NCBI GenBank assembly: GCA_023078555.1
Contig: CM041201.1
Location: 5,029,713 to 5,093,712, forward strand
DNA: 64,000 bases
Reading direction: 5' to 3'
DNA from: Ulva prolifera
Lineage: Eukaryota > Chlorophyta > Ulvophyceae > Ulvales > Ulvaceae
The notes under the pieces were generated by a model that saw nothing but the letters and a program-made list of their open reading frames with translations, did no database searches and had not been told where the DNA came from. Made by a program: the position numbers and the translations under genes. The first letter of the stretch is position 1, and every line of letters begins with the position of its first letter. This document shows positions 16,282-29,563 of this stretch, in pieces.

Positions 16282-18494
16282 ATGGACCTGAATGACACAT
16301 CGGAGGACGATAGTGTCATTGATGAATTGGTAGCAGTGGCTGCTGTGCACCCCGACAGTTTTCATCAATGCACAGTGCGTGGCCCAGCAAGCATTACAGG
16401 TAATTCACCGTCCAACGCTCATGGGCGTCACTCAGGTCTGTGCGATCGCTAATCATCTAATTTGCATTTAGGACATGATTCTGTCGTTATCGTTGAGGGT
16501 GGCCGGCTGATTGGGCGCAGTGTGGAGGCTGAAGATTCCTGTGATGACGGTCTGGAGCTGCTTGATGCCTCCGATTTACACGCAGCGCTACAAGCGGCTC
16601 TATCCGAAGCACAAAGGGCTGCTGGCGCAGCGTTCAACTCAAGCCAGCTGCCCAAGATGACATCCTCTTGCATCCCCGGCTCAAGCGACCGCACACACTC
16701 AAAATTGCCGAGACCCTGGGAGTCCCAGTGGGGTCCTGGAGTCACGTTGCAGTTGATCATTTGCCCGGAAGCGCTCCTTGAGCCAGGAATCGATGTCAAC
16801 ATGTGTACAACGCATTCCGCACCAGCTGCCAGTGGAGGCTCGGTCTCTCACGTTCAAATAACGCGGTTGCCACCATATCGGCTGAGTGTGCACTGTGTAC
16901 CAGGCTATCCTGCAACTCAGGCGCCAGCTCTAGTGCTGGAGGCTCCATGGATGCAGCCACACGCATTAGAGTCGGCAGTCAAGGCACTACGAGCTGTTAC
17001 TGACGACTTGGGGCCGGGGGCACCGGTGTTGCTGGCATGGCTGGAGTGGTTGCGAGGTGAGAGCCTGGCAGGTTTATCAGAGCTGTCCATAACTCCGGAA
17101 ACCGGACAAGCTGCCTTCCGGATGTGTCCAGACGGGGTCATAGAACAGGTGTGGACTTTTAATCTGGTCCGGGACGTTGGCTTTCCACGCAATAATATAT
17201 GCAGGGCTAATCTGTATCCTGAACTGCAGCACGATTTTGCAGGTCCCCGCAGACCATCCTCCAGTGCAGGCTGATGTGCTGCATATGGTACTCAGCCATG
17301 ATGCCCGTGCTGGTCTTGAAGAATTCCAGGCCGCATCCCATCTGTGTGAGATCTGCTTTGAGTATCGCCTCGGGTCGAATGGTGTTCGTGGTCCGTGTGG
17401 CCACTGGTACTGCCGCAGCTGCATGCAGGAAGCCGCAGCAGCCTGCATGCGCGACAGCGATGCTACGGGCATCCGCTGCCCGCAGCCAAGTTGCCGCGCA
17501 GCCCTGCCACCGCACGTGGTGCAGCAACTGCTGACGCCAGAGGATCTGTCGCGCTGGGACGAGCTGCTGTTACACAAGACTCTCAGCTCAATGAGGGACG
17601 TGGTGTTCTGCCCGCGGTGCAATGTGGCGGCGGTGGAGAGCCAGGACTGGGCCCACTGCTCCGGCTGCGGGTTTGCGTTCTGCAGCCTGTGCTACCAGGC
17701 GTACCATCCCGGCGTGCAGTGTGCGACGCCTGAGCAGCGGCTGCAGGTGCTGGCGATGCGGGTGCAGCGCTGTGGAAACAACGATAAGGTGGGCCTCTAC
17801 CATGATGTTGCTGGGCATGTGACAGTGTTGGCAGCACGCAGAGCTGCGGCGACATCTCCAGCCCCCATGTCTAATTCTGCCCAGTCTGGGGCCCTCTTGC
17901 TGGCTCCTGCACTGACCTCGGTGTGTTCGGCCTGGCTTTTCATTGCTGCACTTGATCGCATGTTCGAGCTGGCTGCAGATTCTGGTAGAGTCGTTGCGCC
18001 TGAAGCAGGCTCTACAGGACGAGAAGTTTGTGCGCGAGCGGTCCAAACCATGCCCGTCTTGCGGTGCTGCAATCGAGAAGACCGGTGGCTGCAACAAGGT
18101 CGTGTGTGCTATGTGCAAAGGCCGCATGTGCTGGAAGTGTGAGGCAGCGATTGATGGCTATGAACACTTCCGCGGCGGGGGTTGTGTGCTGCTAGATGAG
18201 CCGCAAATCACAGAGTGGGAGGAGGAGTGGGAACGCATGGTTGCCGAACACAGGGCTATGGTGGGGGACTTGCCGCCACCGCCGGGCGCACAGGGCAGGC
18301 GGGCAGCGGATGCAGCGGATGGCGCACGCTGCCCGCAGTGCCGCGGCTGGTGCCGCAAGGTAGCCCGCAACAACCATCTGAAGTGCCCATGGTGCCAGGG
18401 AGACTTTTGTTATCTGTGTGGGTCCGTTCTCCAGGGAAGGGCTGCCATCAAGAACCACTTTGGGAAGAGCAAGGGCTGCCCGCAGCACACCTAA
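16282..18494 (+). CDS. RWD-RBR E3 ubiquitin ligase, RNF14-like
   Basis: Four exons (16282-16399, 16472-17148, 17243-17788, 17979-18494) give 618 aa in a closed frame; the 17148 donor is the best phase-compatible choice, not the only one. The RWD domain starts right after the ATG (DELVAVAAVHPDSF) and continues to LLAWLEWLRGESL. RING1 is CEICFE...CGHWYCRSCM, the IBR is FCPRCN...CSGCGFAFCSLC, and RING2 is PCPSCGAAIEKTGGCNKVVC; the Cys in GGCNK should be the catalytic cysteine that carries ubiquitin as a thioester. An added C-terminal zinc module (CPQCRGWC...CPWCQGDFCYLC) is also seen in plant relatives. RNF14 in animals acts on stalled ribosomes and crosslinked proteins; the role here is inference. 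The gene starts 41 bp after the DPM2 stop. Confidence 0.9.
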
Positions 18495-19053
18495 TCCGGC
18501 TTGCAACAATGTGTAAGTGTGGGTTCATGCTGGCAGACAGCTGGATGATCATTGACGGTGATGTCACCTGTTTTTGTTCATGAGTATTGTTACCACCAAC
18601 GCTCCAGCACATTCACTGTTAGGGCTAGGCTCTCACCATAAGATGTTTGAACTGCAGCGGAGCGCAGAACAGTTGCGCCGGCGTCCACGCACCTAAGCGC
18701 ACGAAAATGAGCGTACAACTGCACGCCAGACGCAGCGAGGATGTTCACACCATTTCGCCAAACGAAACCCCCCACGCTCGCATCTCGTCATGATCTCTAG
18801 CCGAAGGTCAATCCAGTTGTTTGTATCTGCTGGAGCACTGAATCGCCCGTTGGCTTTGCACCCATTCTGCTCACTGTGTGTTGGACCGCGTCTGCAGCGC
18901 GTGGTGGGCTCTCTAGGATGCTGTAGCATTTCGACAGGTATGACTGTTTCAATTTCATTTCGAAGAGCTCGTCATTAGTGCGAAGCGGCGACTATCTCCG
19001 AGGCCGTGGTCTGATCACGTATTCCGTTCGTTGATCGACTGTAACAAGAAGCG
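18495..19053. other. intergenic, no gene seen
   Basis: The region between the RBR ligase stop and the next ATG contains only short open frames without recognisable motifs. A TGTAA pentamer, the usual chlorophyte poly(A) signal, occurs at 18512-18516, close behind the stop; it may or may not be used. Confidence 0.45.
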
Positions 19054-22000
19054 ATGGCAGGAGGACAGAATTCTAACAAAAAACATCAGCTGAGAGCATC
19101 TCGTGCCATTCAAGGCGTAGAATGGCTGGAATCTGCTGGTGAGGGGCAGGAGCGCCAGCGAGGAGCAGGTGACGCACCCACGTCGTCTCGCCGTGTCCAC
19201 CCTCGTGCTGGTGATCATGCCGCCAAATTTAGTAGCCACTGTGCATAGGATACATTTGCACTTACATCGCTAGCGCCCTGGATGAGCATCGGCGAAAACA
19301 CGTTGAACACGATACTGCGTGTAGATCCACGGTCTCGACAGAGGTCCATGTCTCATGGCAGCAGTGATCACAAGATTTCTGGCTTCAAGATGCGTGAGAT
19401 GCAACACTCCGGTCCCCGTCCACCAGAACTGGTGCAGCTGGAGGAGATGTTTGGTGCCTCGGTGCAATACAGGATGATTGGCCAGGTGTACGACCAGTTG
19501 CAACCGGATATGGCCGCCTGTGTCGACGCTCTGATCAACGTTGCCGAAGGAAACAAGCTTTCAAGTGCCGAGGTCGCAAATTGCTCAACACCGGGGGTCC
19601 AGGCGGTGGATCCGGTAGCCTTTCCTGGGCTTCATGGTGTGGGCGGACGGCAGTCCCCGCCAGAAGGCAACCTCTGGGAAAGCCTGCCTCCTGATTGCCA
19701 AGTGTTAATCACAAACAAACTCAATGTGAAAGATTTAGCCATAGCCTCACTGGTTTGCACCAGCATGGCTCGAACAGCTGCGACGATTCTTGGCAGGGTG
19801 GATGTAGTGCGCTGCCGGTGCTCCATTAGGAGTGTTTCGGGAATGCTGAGGTGCCACAGAAATGCGTCACAGGTAAGCACACCTACAGCTCTACTGCAAG
19901 GCTTCACAGCAGCTGAGTAGGTCTGGCTGCCAGATGAGTTGTTTCACGTCATCGAGGCGCCATCTGTTCATTTGCAATGAGCATGCACCGGGTCTTGGCC
20001 GAAAGTTCAGCCTGACATGACGCAAGCTGCATCGGTGAAGTTTCGGGCCAACCAGGTACACTCATCGAGCAGCTTCCCAGCAACGAACAGTGATGCCACA
20101 ACTGGCATCCTGATCACACAACTGGTGACATGCTTCCCGCACAAGCCAGAGCTTTGTCATACTGGCATGAGTATTGTATGTGTGCGCTGGTGGCATCCGT
20201 GCACATGAGATCTTCATGCCTTCATTGTCGGGGGTGGTGTGCAGCTCGTGCTAACCCAGATGGCTCCCCGCTTGCGTCATATCGTTGCCTTTGAGGAGCT
20301 GGCGGCTGCACTGCAGCGTGCTGCTGGTCCGCAGGCAGGCCGCCCGGTGCCCTTGCGCCACATGGACCTCCGGAACTGCTCCACCCTCGACGCGGATGCA
20401 CTGCACCTGCTGCTTGATGCTGTCCCCTCGCTGCAGTCTCTGAATCTCTCGCAGTCAGAAGCAGTGGACGACGCTGCAGTGCGCATGCTGGCGCTGCACT
20501 CCGTCACTGTGCAGGCGCCAGAGCTGCAGGACGCTCTCGAGGCGCTAGAGCTTGCGGTCTGCCCTGCTCCTCTCCCTGCACCGATCGCCATTGTCAGAAC
20601 AGACTCGGAGATATAAAAAGTCGCGCTGGCTAAAGCATGCATCGTGGGTGGAGTCATGAAACACAAGCATGTCCCGCATGTCATCGCAGCCCCAGCGGTG
20701 TGAGGGTTCATCGGTGATGCTCCGTGCACAGAATTCTCGGGCGATGCAGTTGCAGTCCGACCTCTGTCACTGTTTCAACCTGATAGCAACAGGGACGTTC
20801 TCCAATTCGTCCGATTCTGCTGGTATGCTGTGGCCCGCTGTTCCGGTAGTGTAAGCGCATATTGGTTTTCCGTTATACACCGCCAAGCTGTGTGCAGAGT
20901 TCAGGACATGGCCACGCCGGCGCCCTTGCAGCAGATGGCAGCCAAATGTTTCCGTGGCTTGCTGGTAGAGATCTCTCGTTTGCTCGTGGCCTCAACCTGT
21001 CTCCTGCCGTTGCGGCCCTGCTCATGGAGCCCGAAGCCACGGCAGCCAGCTCTGGGAGAGACGAGTCCATGACAGGCCAAAGCAGTGATGCCCTGCCACC
21101 GGCTGTGGACGATGGTCTGGTCATGAGTCGCAGCTCCTCGCGCAGTGTGAGCAGTACAGCTCCTGCAGCTACGTCCATACCGCCGCACGCACAGCTTGCA
21201 AAGTCGGTGGGCGAGCGGGACACGGGCATCAGCTGCCTGACATTGCGAGGCTGCCGGGCGACTGAGGCTGGCCTGCGGGCCCTTTTTGCCGGCACAGCGC
21301 GAAGCGCACGCAGCCTCACCACATTAGATGTGTCAGACTGCCGCGGCGTCTCCCTTGCATTCCTGGCGGCGTTGCCCTACGGCTCCCCGCTGGCGGTAGT
21401 TCGGGCAGACGGCTGTGCCGGTGTGCGGCATGTGAGCGCGACGCTGCCAGAGCGCTCAATGCTGCATGAGCTGTCAGTGAGGCGGTGCCCCAACCTCGTA
21501 TCTGTGGTCCTGGCCGCACCTGCCCTCCAGGAGTGCAGTGTCTCTCAGAGTATGAAACTGGAGCGGGTGACTTTGGCTGCGCCACGACTGCAGCGCATGC
21601 GTGCTGTGCACTGCCGCAATGTCACCGTGCTGCAGATGGGCAGTGTTCCCAGATTGGAGGAACTGAATCTTATGGGCGCCTCCAAGCTACCTGGCACAGA
21701 CATATCTACAGTACTGGCGGCCAGCCCGCTGCTACAGACTTGCAGCCTCGTGGACTGCCGGTTGCTTGCGTCCCTGATCGTGCCTGGTACGTTCACTGCA
21801 CCGTCTTGTGAGCGAAATTGATTTGCCTCCGCAGAAGCCGTGTGCATCCCTGCTATGCTGCCCGCACACAGCCTTGGCTTCATGCGTTAACGCCATAGAG
21901 TTGCGCAAAATCACATACCCTGGGCAGCGCGATGCAGTCTGCCTGCAGGTCGCGATCCACATGTCCACCTGGGATGTTGCTGTTTCGTGACAAGTGAGAT

Positions 22001-22431
22001 TTCTTTGCTATCGAGCTGACACCTCAGCGCAAGGCACCCGTTAACAGTCTCGTCACAGGCATATGTCTGTTCCGGCCCCCCAATTTTCAGAGGTCACAAC
22101 AGCGTGCGTGCGTGTGTGTGCAGTCAATCAGAGTTTGCAGCACTTGGATGTGTCGGGCGCCAGCCTGAACACATTGACGGTGCGAACTCAGACGCTGGCG
22201 TCGCTGGCCGCACGTGCATGCCCGCACCTGGAGGCGGTTCGGCTTGCGGTGCCTCCACGGCATTGCGATATGCATAACTGCCGCCTCCTGCGATCACTCG
22301 ACGTGACACAGACACACGGTGCCGACTCTGGGGCTGTGGCTGAAGTTGAGATTGGAGGCTGCGACAGTCTTCATAGCAGTGCCTTGTCTTTGGTGAAAAT
22401 GTGGGCACCAACAGTGCGTGTGACAGCATGA
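19054..22431 (+). CDS. F-box/LRR protein with a CUE-like N-terminal segment
   Basis: Exon 1 (19054-19138) and exon 2 (19274-19872) join in phase and end at a phase-0 border; later exons are 20245 to about 20600, about 20897-21787, and 22124-22431 (TGA). The N-terminus is basic. A helix-rich stretch at LVQLEEMFGASVQYRMIGQV resembles a CUE/UBA-type ubiquitin-binding fold. Then comes an F-box (NLWESLPPDCQVLITNKLNV), which should bind SKP1 in an SCF ubiquitin ligase. The C-terminal half is a leucine-rich repeat array (for instance LRHMDLRNCSTLDADALHLL, LTTLDVSDCRGVSLAFLAAL) interrupted by a Ser/Ala-rich linker near 21060-21190. It resembles plant FBL15-type proteins. The exon 3 donor is not settled. 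The substrate is unknown. Confidence 0.8.
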
Positions 22432-25344
22432 CTGATACAGTGGCAGATGCGGACAGATGCAGATGCAAGTGCCCCTGCTCTGTCGTGCAGAGTTCGTATC
22501 ATGGAGTTCTTACCATGGTCAATGTGGGCAGAGGCAGTAGTGCTCTGTAGGCAGCCAGGCTAGCTACATGCGCTCCCCGTGTTCAGAACCTGCAGATTTG
22601 GCGGTGCATGTCATTTGCGGATCGCTGAGGTTCTACACTGGTGCAGCACACGTCATGTCGTGTGATCACGCCGGCATCATGAGTTTACCCGTCCTCTGTG
22701 TACATGCATGGATGAATCGTGGAACACTTGATTGCATGACTAGCACACATGCCATGTAGTGGGGTTTGTGTGGAGTTCATGCATGGGCGTTTGTGCGAGC
22801 GGGATACGGGATTGTCAGCATGAGGGTGGTGTACAGTGGCTGCGGTGCCTCGGAGTTGGTCTGTCTGTGGTGGTCGTAGTGTGGCTTGGTTGCGTTGTTG
22901 TGTTCCTGTGCAGGTGCTGCGGTGCTACCTGCCTCTCTGACAGTGTAATTATCACCCGTGCTGCCGGATACTCGAAGCACGTTGGCTAGCTTCCCTGGCA
23001 CAAGAAGGCAGCACGTGCACCATTGGGTCAAGGAACTGTTGCTTCCTCGAGTGATAGCACACACTGCACCATGTCAGGCACATGCATTGAGCGGGCTCTG
23101 ACGACACGTTGCCAGCTGACATGCTGCCATGCTCAGGGGAGACGATGCAGTGGCGCTCGGCCTTGCAAAATGCCGTGTTGCCAGAGAATGTTGGGGCAAG
23201 TCACTGTCTGGCAATGCAGGCACATGCGGTGCACTGTAAAATTGCTGACCTGTGCATGTACAGGCAGTGCGGGTGCTATGACATGGCAGATCCAAGCAAC
23301 GCTGGTGAAGCACTCGTTACGTGTAGAGCTTGCGAATCCTGGTTTGCTTAACTCTATATGTTGCAATGGCAGATGGCGCTGCAGCACACTGTGCGGGACT
23401 GGGCGTCTCGCTTGTTGCCTGCCAGTGCCATTCTTGCACCAACAACAAGCTAGGCAAGTCACTGGCACCAGTGCACATCCAGTTGATCATTTAAGTTTGC
23501 ATGCATGGCCTGACAACTGGTGATCATAAACACCTGCACTGGACAGGACATGGTCGGTACCACTTGCAGGCAGGCGGGGCCCCGCGGGGGGCAGCCGCTT
23601 GATGCAAGGCGCCCACTGCACTTATTAGCTTCCTCACGTCAGGTGTTGTGAGACACATGTTCATATGATGCGGCGCGAAGTTGATTTGGACACTCCAGCA
23701 GATTCGACAATTCGGGTGAAAGTAGAAGCTTGCAGCTGCAGGAGCAAGACCCCCAGTACGCGTCTACAGTGAATAATGGTCTAAGCACAACTTCACCTTG
23801 ATCATAGCCTTGAGGTAATGGCGGGAATTTCTCTAGCGAAAAGCTTCCTCGTGCCTGAGACCATATTCTGTACGAAACAGCTGTGCACGTGGGGGCGTAG
23901 GCAAACGCTCACCCTTGGTGCTGTGTCTGTTTTGGGCCGATCGATCTTCCATAACGGCTTGGAATAGAGGATCGCTCACCCTCGAGGGCTTTCGCGTCCA
24001 GCCGCAGCTGCTGCGTGCAAATCTGTGCACAGCTGTTATGCTTGCTGACCAGCGCGCGCCAGTTAGCGAGAATCGAAGACATACATACAGCAGCGGCCGC
24101 AGGAGCGGTGCTATATGCTACCCGTATTGGTCCTTGGATCGCGTGTACATGCCGCGGCCGGTCTGTTGGCCGACCGCGATCTCGAGCCGTGAGTTTGAGT
24201 CTGCAGGCTGTAGATGATTATAATTACAGCCGAGGCCAGCACACGCAGATTGATGGATGGTCGCGTAACCTGGCGTATGGTACAATAGGCATATGAAGAC
24301 AGATCTGGGCGCAGCCGCGACGGGCGAGGGAGATGGGTCATCATGGGTGGTGTTGAATATGCACCGCAGCTGCGAGCCGAGACACGCCTGAACTGTCGCC
24401 ATGCTTACTGTTCTGATGGCCACCATGGGCAGGCGCCGTAGGACAGACCACATGCTTGTCTGTCCCAGCGACTTCAATGCGCATCTGCTGCGATACCGCC
24501 GGCGCCGACATCTTTTGCTTCTCTTGCAAGACATCTTTTGCTTCTCTCATGAGAGAGCTCGTGCGAGGGCGAGCGGCGCGCTACCGCCATACGCTGCCGT
24601 ACCGCTCCGGTATACCGGTGCGCCGATACATTGTTGTGTAACCACATTCGCAGATGTGGCTGCAGAGCACTGGGATCGACTGCTAATATGCACTTCGCGG
24701 GTGGAAAGGACAGCATGCATGGGTCAGGCCGACATGCATGCGATTAAGCAAGCGTGCGTCCTGTCCGACATGACGTCGACACAACACGCCGCGGCATCGA
24801 GATCTAGACGCAGCATATGCACGGCGTTTGAACCTTGCAGCGTTGGTGCTGGCCTTTGCATAACAGATCAGCAGCTTACAGCTCATGAAGCAGATCTGGA
24901 AATATAACGATGTCGTATATTGGCCCAGAACAACAGCACTGCATCATGCAGAGACACTCCCTTGTGGCCAACGCAAAGCGTCTTGCGAAGGATTCGGACC
25001 AAATTACATCGAATTCTCTTCCCAAAACTTGCTGGCACACACACGAACGGCATGCGGCACAGCACAAACAATACTTCAATCTCTGATGTTGGCATGAAAA
25101 CTATTTGCCCTGCCGTTTCGAAGCTCATCTGTGTTGGCCTCGCCAATATGGAACTTCGTTACCATTCGTATCTTGTATCTGTGAACAGCTGCAGTGCTGC
25201 CGTATGCCATCTTTACAAAGCTCTATGGCAATTTATGATGTCCCCATGGCCAATGTTTCAGCTTTCTTTTTCATATTTATAGATTTGGCTCCGCTGAGGT
25301 GCAAGGATATGCTGTAGAGTCGCCCCCGCACTTTGAATGAGAGC
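22432..25344. other. 2.9 kb gene-poor region
   Basis: No open frame here shows a domain, and none links to the flanking genes by splice phase. It may hold long UTRs, an unrecognised gene or non-coding RNA. One local feature is an imperfect tandem copy of GACATCTTTTGCTTCTCT at about 24508 and 24530. The strand with longest open frames changes repeatedly, as expected for non-coding DNA. Confidence 0.4.
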
Positions 25345-28300
25345 ATGAATCGCGACGGTGCCACGCCATCTGCGCAAGTCAGCGCTGGTACATCGCCAGG
25401 CAGCGACAATGTCAAGCTTTCAAGAGATCAGGATGTCCCATCAACGCTTGATCAGACCACCGGGGGGACACAGTGCGAAGGCATGGGCCCTGCCACAACT
25501 GGTTGGGCACCGGCACACGACGGTACCACGGACTCGCTAGACTGCAAAGTGCAATTACATGAAGCAAATGTTAACGTGGTCTCCGACAAAGCAGTCACCT
25601 CGTCAAATGCGGATTATCTCCAAGCTCAAGTTCGTGCCGACGTTGGAGTGGGGCAAAGCGTCGCCAGGACGTTAGTGATCGATGCAGCGGATCCAGGAAT
25701 GCACATAGATAATATGACCACCTATTGTCGCTCTTGTGGGCCCGTGCATGCTGCCACTCAGCTGGGGCCAGGCCGCTTTCGCGTCACGTTCATTGACGCC
25801 CGCGATAGCGGCCGTGCCAGAACGGCCTTGTCGCAATTTGCGAGTGTTACGGAAGAGCGGGATGACCACCAAAGTCAAGAACATGATGTTACAGGTGAGT
25901 TCTGGGCCGTTTGGTTTTTAAGCAGTCGTTCAGAAGTGCGTTGTTTGTGCACGTCAGTTTGCAGCCCTGTGCCGCACATGCTTGAATGTTACTGCCCTCA
26001 AGCACATTGATTGACTTCACGGCAGCTTTACATCCACATCAATTTGTTGCATGTCCTCGTTTCCATAGCCGCTAGAACCCGCACTGCACGCTTACAAATT
26101 TGCATCGATTACCGTCTTGCTGTTAGCCATGTACCATTTCAATTGGCTCGTAATTAGGTAGTTGTTTCTCTGATGGTGCCTCCAAGACATCGCTGTTTTG
26201 GCCTCTCCCTGTTCACGCCAGATCGAATTTCGTCACTTCACCTGGCGCGCATGCGCCTGCCGGACTGGGTGTGCGCATTCTCTGAAGTTTTTCGGCTATT
26301 TCAACAGTGTAGCACAATTTCGTGATTTTTTGAATTTGGACTATTCAGTTGAGGTGGATTCGATGTCTCGACCCACCCGGCTCCACGGATTCATGCGACA
26401 CAGACGGGACGTGTAACGGATCGCAATCTGCCGCCTGCCGTTGCATTCTTGACGCAGTCGAGAAGCGCTGCCTATGCATGCCTGATGTGCCATGCATAAT
26501 TTGCATATCCGGCCGCGCCATCGCGACGCCGCAGGTCGTCTCAGCTGTGTCGAACCGCCGCAGCGCTGTCGAGCTCGAACAGTCATGTCTAGGTTTGTCC
26601 GCGCTCCGAAGGCCGGTGACACGCTGTTGGAAACGACCAGTGATGTTGTTGGCGTGACATTCATGCCCTGAAATGATGGGAAGGAAGACCTCCGGCTCCC
26701 TCCCCGTCGCCCCGTACGCTATGTATCATCAGCTCAGGCACCACTTTGCACACTGTTCATGATTGACCATGTACATGCTGGTGCACATGTTCAGCTGCAC
26801 AGAGGATGATCTTCCTCGATATGTATGTTACTGCATCACTGTGCCACCCTTGCAGCTGGTGACGTGCTGTCCAAAGGTGCTGGACAGACATTTTCCGTTC
26901 CCAGTGTCATCCGTCGTGTCCTCAGAGATCATGCGCGCAAGTTGTAGCTTCGGGAGCAAGCATGCGTCGCATGCATTGCAAGCATATGGGTGAATGGGTG
27001 TGAATGAAGCTAGATATGCATGCTGATTAGCACTCGTGTTCCTAAAGTCAGTGCGCCGCTGGGTCACTTGGTACGAGCAACGTATCGGTGTGGCCATGTC
27101 GATGCTTGTCTAGTGCAAAGCGCACCGCCAAGGCCCCACACCTACCCTCGTCTCCTTCAACAGTTCTGATTTCCAATAGTTGTAATGTCGATCGGGATGC
27201 ACAAATTGTGAATCTTGTGCACTGAATTATAATGCATTTCACACATTCAGTTGCATCCTGCATGTGGCCCACCTCTGGTGTGGCCCACCTCTTTGGTGAG
27301 AACTCAGGTCCAATCTCGCATGGATTTTAGTGCACAAGTGATACCTTCCTGTTTTGACTTTTCCATCACTATGATCAACATATGCGGGGTTGACCCATGT
27401 GTACAAACAATGCAGACTCAAACTATGAAGCCCTGAGACTGAAAATCCTCACTGCACAGAAAGTCCTCATCACACAGTAGCAGATACCCCAGCGGGCACC
27501 ACACCATGTCGATGTGTAGTATCAGCTCCCTCGCAGGCTACAGATCTGGGATCAAGCGCTCCCTAACTCTCAGTTCCGATTGCTGTATGTAGTTCAGAAA
27601 CATGTGTCATGAACCCTCTATTCACAGGGTATGTCCTGAACAGCCTTCCTGAACACTGGTATGCCAATTTAAAGGCCTACTGATCTGAACTTGGATGTTG
27701 AATGGAGTAGATCTGGCTCATCTACCGCCACCCCTATATGCATACAAGGGCATCAGGTTACAGTAAAACAGTTGAGATGCGAAGATTCAACAATCCAGCA
27801 GGATGTCAAGTGAGGTGTCATAGAGCCTTTAGAGCATCGATGAGATGAAACTTCCGTACTTCACAGGCCTTCGCATAGCACTCACGTACTCTGTGTGCCC
27901 TCAGGCATGCCAAGGTGACATATTGCGGCAGCGATTGCCTGTTGGAATCGGTACTCAACCACAATCATACCTGTTCCATGCAGGATTTGTTCTTGCAACT
28001 AAGCATGTAGAAGAGGGCGAATCAATCACAGTTGACAGCATACGCACAATGCTCACTGTGTTTGGGAGCGTGGCCTCAAGCCGCAGTATTCCGATGCCCA
28101 GTCCCTCTAGCTCCCCAACTTCGGCGGCTGCACCTCACATCACAGTGGCACTTTTCGAGTTCTACTCGATTCATGATGCTGCTGCTGCAGTGGAGGCCAT
28201 TGGCAGTCGGGCCAGGTCTTCGTTTTCCCTGTTCCTGGTTGCGAGTGATGGCACACTGCTCTCACCAGCTGATCCTCGTTTTCCAGCCCGCTTGACCGTC

Positions 28301-29563
28301 CGGTCATCATCAGCAGGAGAATCTTCGATCCCATCGTTCAGCTCTGACCGTGCTGGTTCGACTTCTGCAGCTGTTGCAGCCATGGGTCACCCTTCAACAG
28401 GAGTAGGGCAATTGGCGGACGACAGTCAGGAGCACCCGCACCCACCCTTGCCACATTCACACTCTCTTCCAGACAACAATGCTTTCGGCCAGCTCCCTTA
28501 CCCAGCCTTCAACAGTGCTCCACGATCATTTCCGCAGCCCCCAATGCCGCAGCCGTATGGCGCACAGCCATGGTTGCCTGGTGTTCCCCCTCATATGCAT
28601 CCCCCACTCCCAGGCCCGCTCAACATGCCACCCGGTGCTCGCACTATGCACGCGGCACAGCGCCCTGGCCGCCAGGCTGACTTCCTTACCAGTTTTGATC
28701 CCAACGAAGCAGCTGTTGGGGGGCCACGTGCTCGTACCACGGTCATGATCCGGAACATCCCATGCCGGTGGTCAGCAGAGGATTTGTTGTCTGTACTAGC
28801 CCATGTTATCGAAGGCTCGTGGGATCTGCTGTATATGCCGTGCAAGACTGCAGAAGTTGCTAATGCTGGCTATGCTTTCATGAACTTCTGTTCATCGCAA
28901 GACACGCTGCGTCTCTTCAATGCCATGCATGGCCGGCAGTGGCCACACACTCGTTCTGGCAAAATCTGCGAAATTCGCTATGCGCGGATACAAGGCCGGC
29001 AGCTTCTGACTCATCTCAACTCTGGCGACTCGCTGAATGCCTCTGCCTTCCGCGGATACCTGGCGTATCCTTCAGGCGGTTCTATTGTGGTGCATGGCCC
29101 AGATAGCTCCATCCCTCCTAACATGTCCAATGCGATGGCTGCGCATGCCGCTGCTCGTGGCCTGGATCCATCTGGATTTCCCCCTAGAGGAGCACAGAGG
29201 GGCACCCCAGACCTGCGGGGCTGGGGTTCTGGCGCCGATGTACCCGAGGGAGGCTTCGGCGGGCTATCGATGCCTGCCGGGACAGCATCACTGTCGTCTA
29301 TGATGCACCCAAGCGGCTCTGGCAACCTCCCCAGCCTCGCGAGCCTCGGGGGCAGCATGGGCGGAAGCATGGGAGGTAGCTTAAGCCAGAATCCATCAGT
29401 GACACGGCAGTTCTCCGCACCCAATGTCGGGATGCAAGCACCCGGGAGGCCGGCAGGAAGCGCTGCACCGGTATGCAGACCTTTGCAGACTTTTGCTGTC
29501 ATTCTTGGTCACACATTTGACGATCTCTTGCAGAGCTCAGGCTGCAGATCAGAATTTTTCTAG
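25345..29563 (+). CDS. Mei2-like RNA-binding protein (three RRMs)
   Basis: Exon 1 (25345-25894) and exon 2 (27915-29470) join in phase 1 across a 2020 bp intron; 29471-29563 is either read-through to a TAG or replaced by a small last exon. RRM1 is in exon 1 (RTLVIDAADPGMHIDNMTTY...GRFRVTFIDA). RRM2 starts exon 2 (FVLATKHVEEGESITVDSIR...HITVALFEFY). A long Pro/His/Ser-rich linker follows. The C-terminal RRM (RTTVMIRNIPCRWSAEDLLS...DLLYMPCK...NAGYAFMNF) is the signature of Mei2, the fission-yeast meiosis regulator, and the plant AML and TEL proteins. A Gly/Ser/Met-rich tail follows. In relatives RRM3 binds RNA and controls meiosis or organ growth; the role in this organism is unknown. Start: first ATG in the open frame of exon 1. 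Confidence 0.88.

Noticed and set aside
16174-16452. RBR ligase starting at 16174 (MESHQGAP)
   Set aside because: This would overlap the DPM2 coding exon in another frame; the RWD domain begins only after the ATG at 16282.
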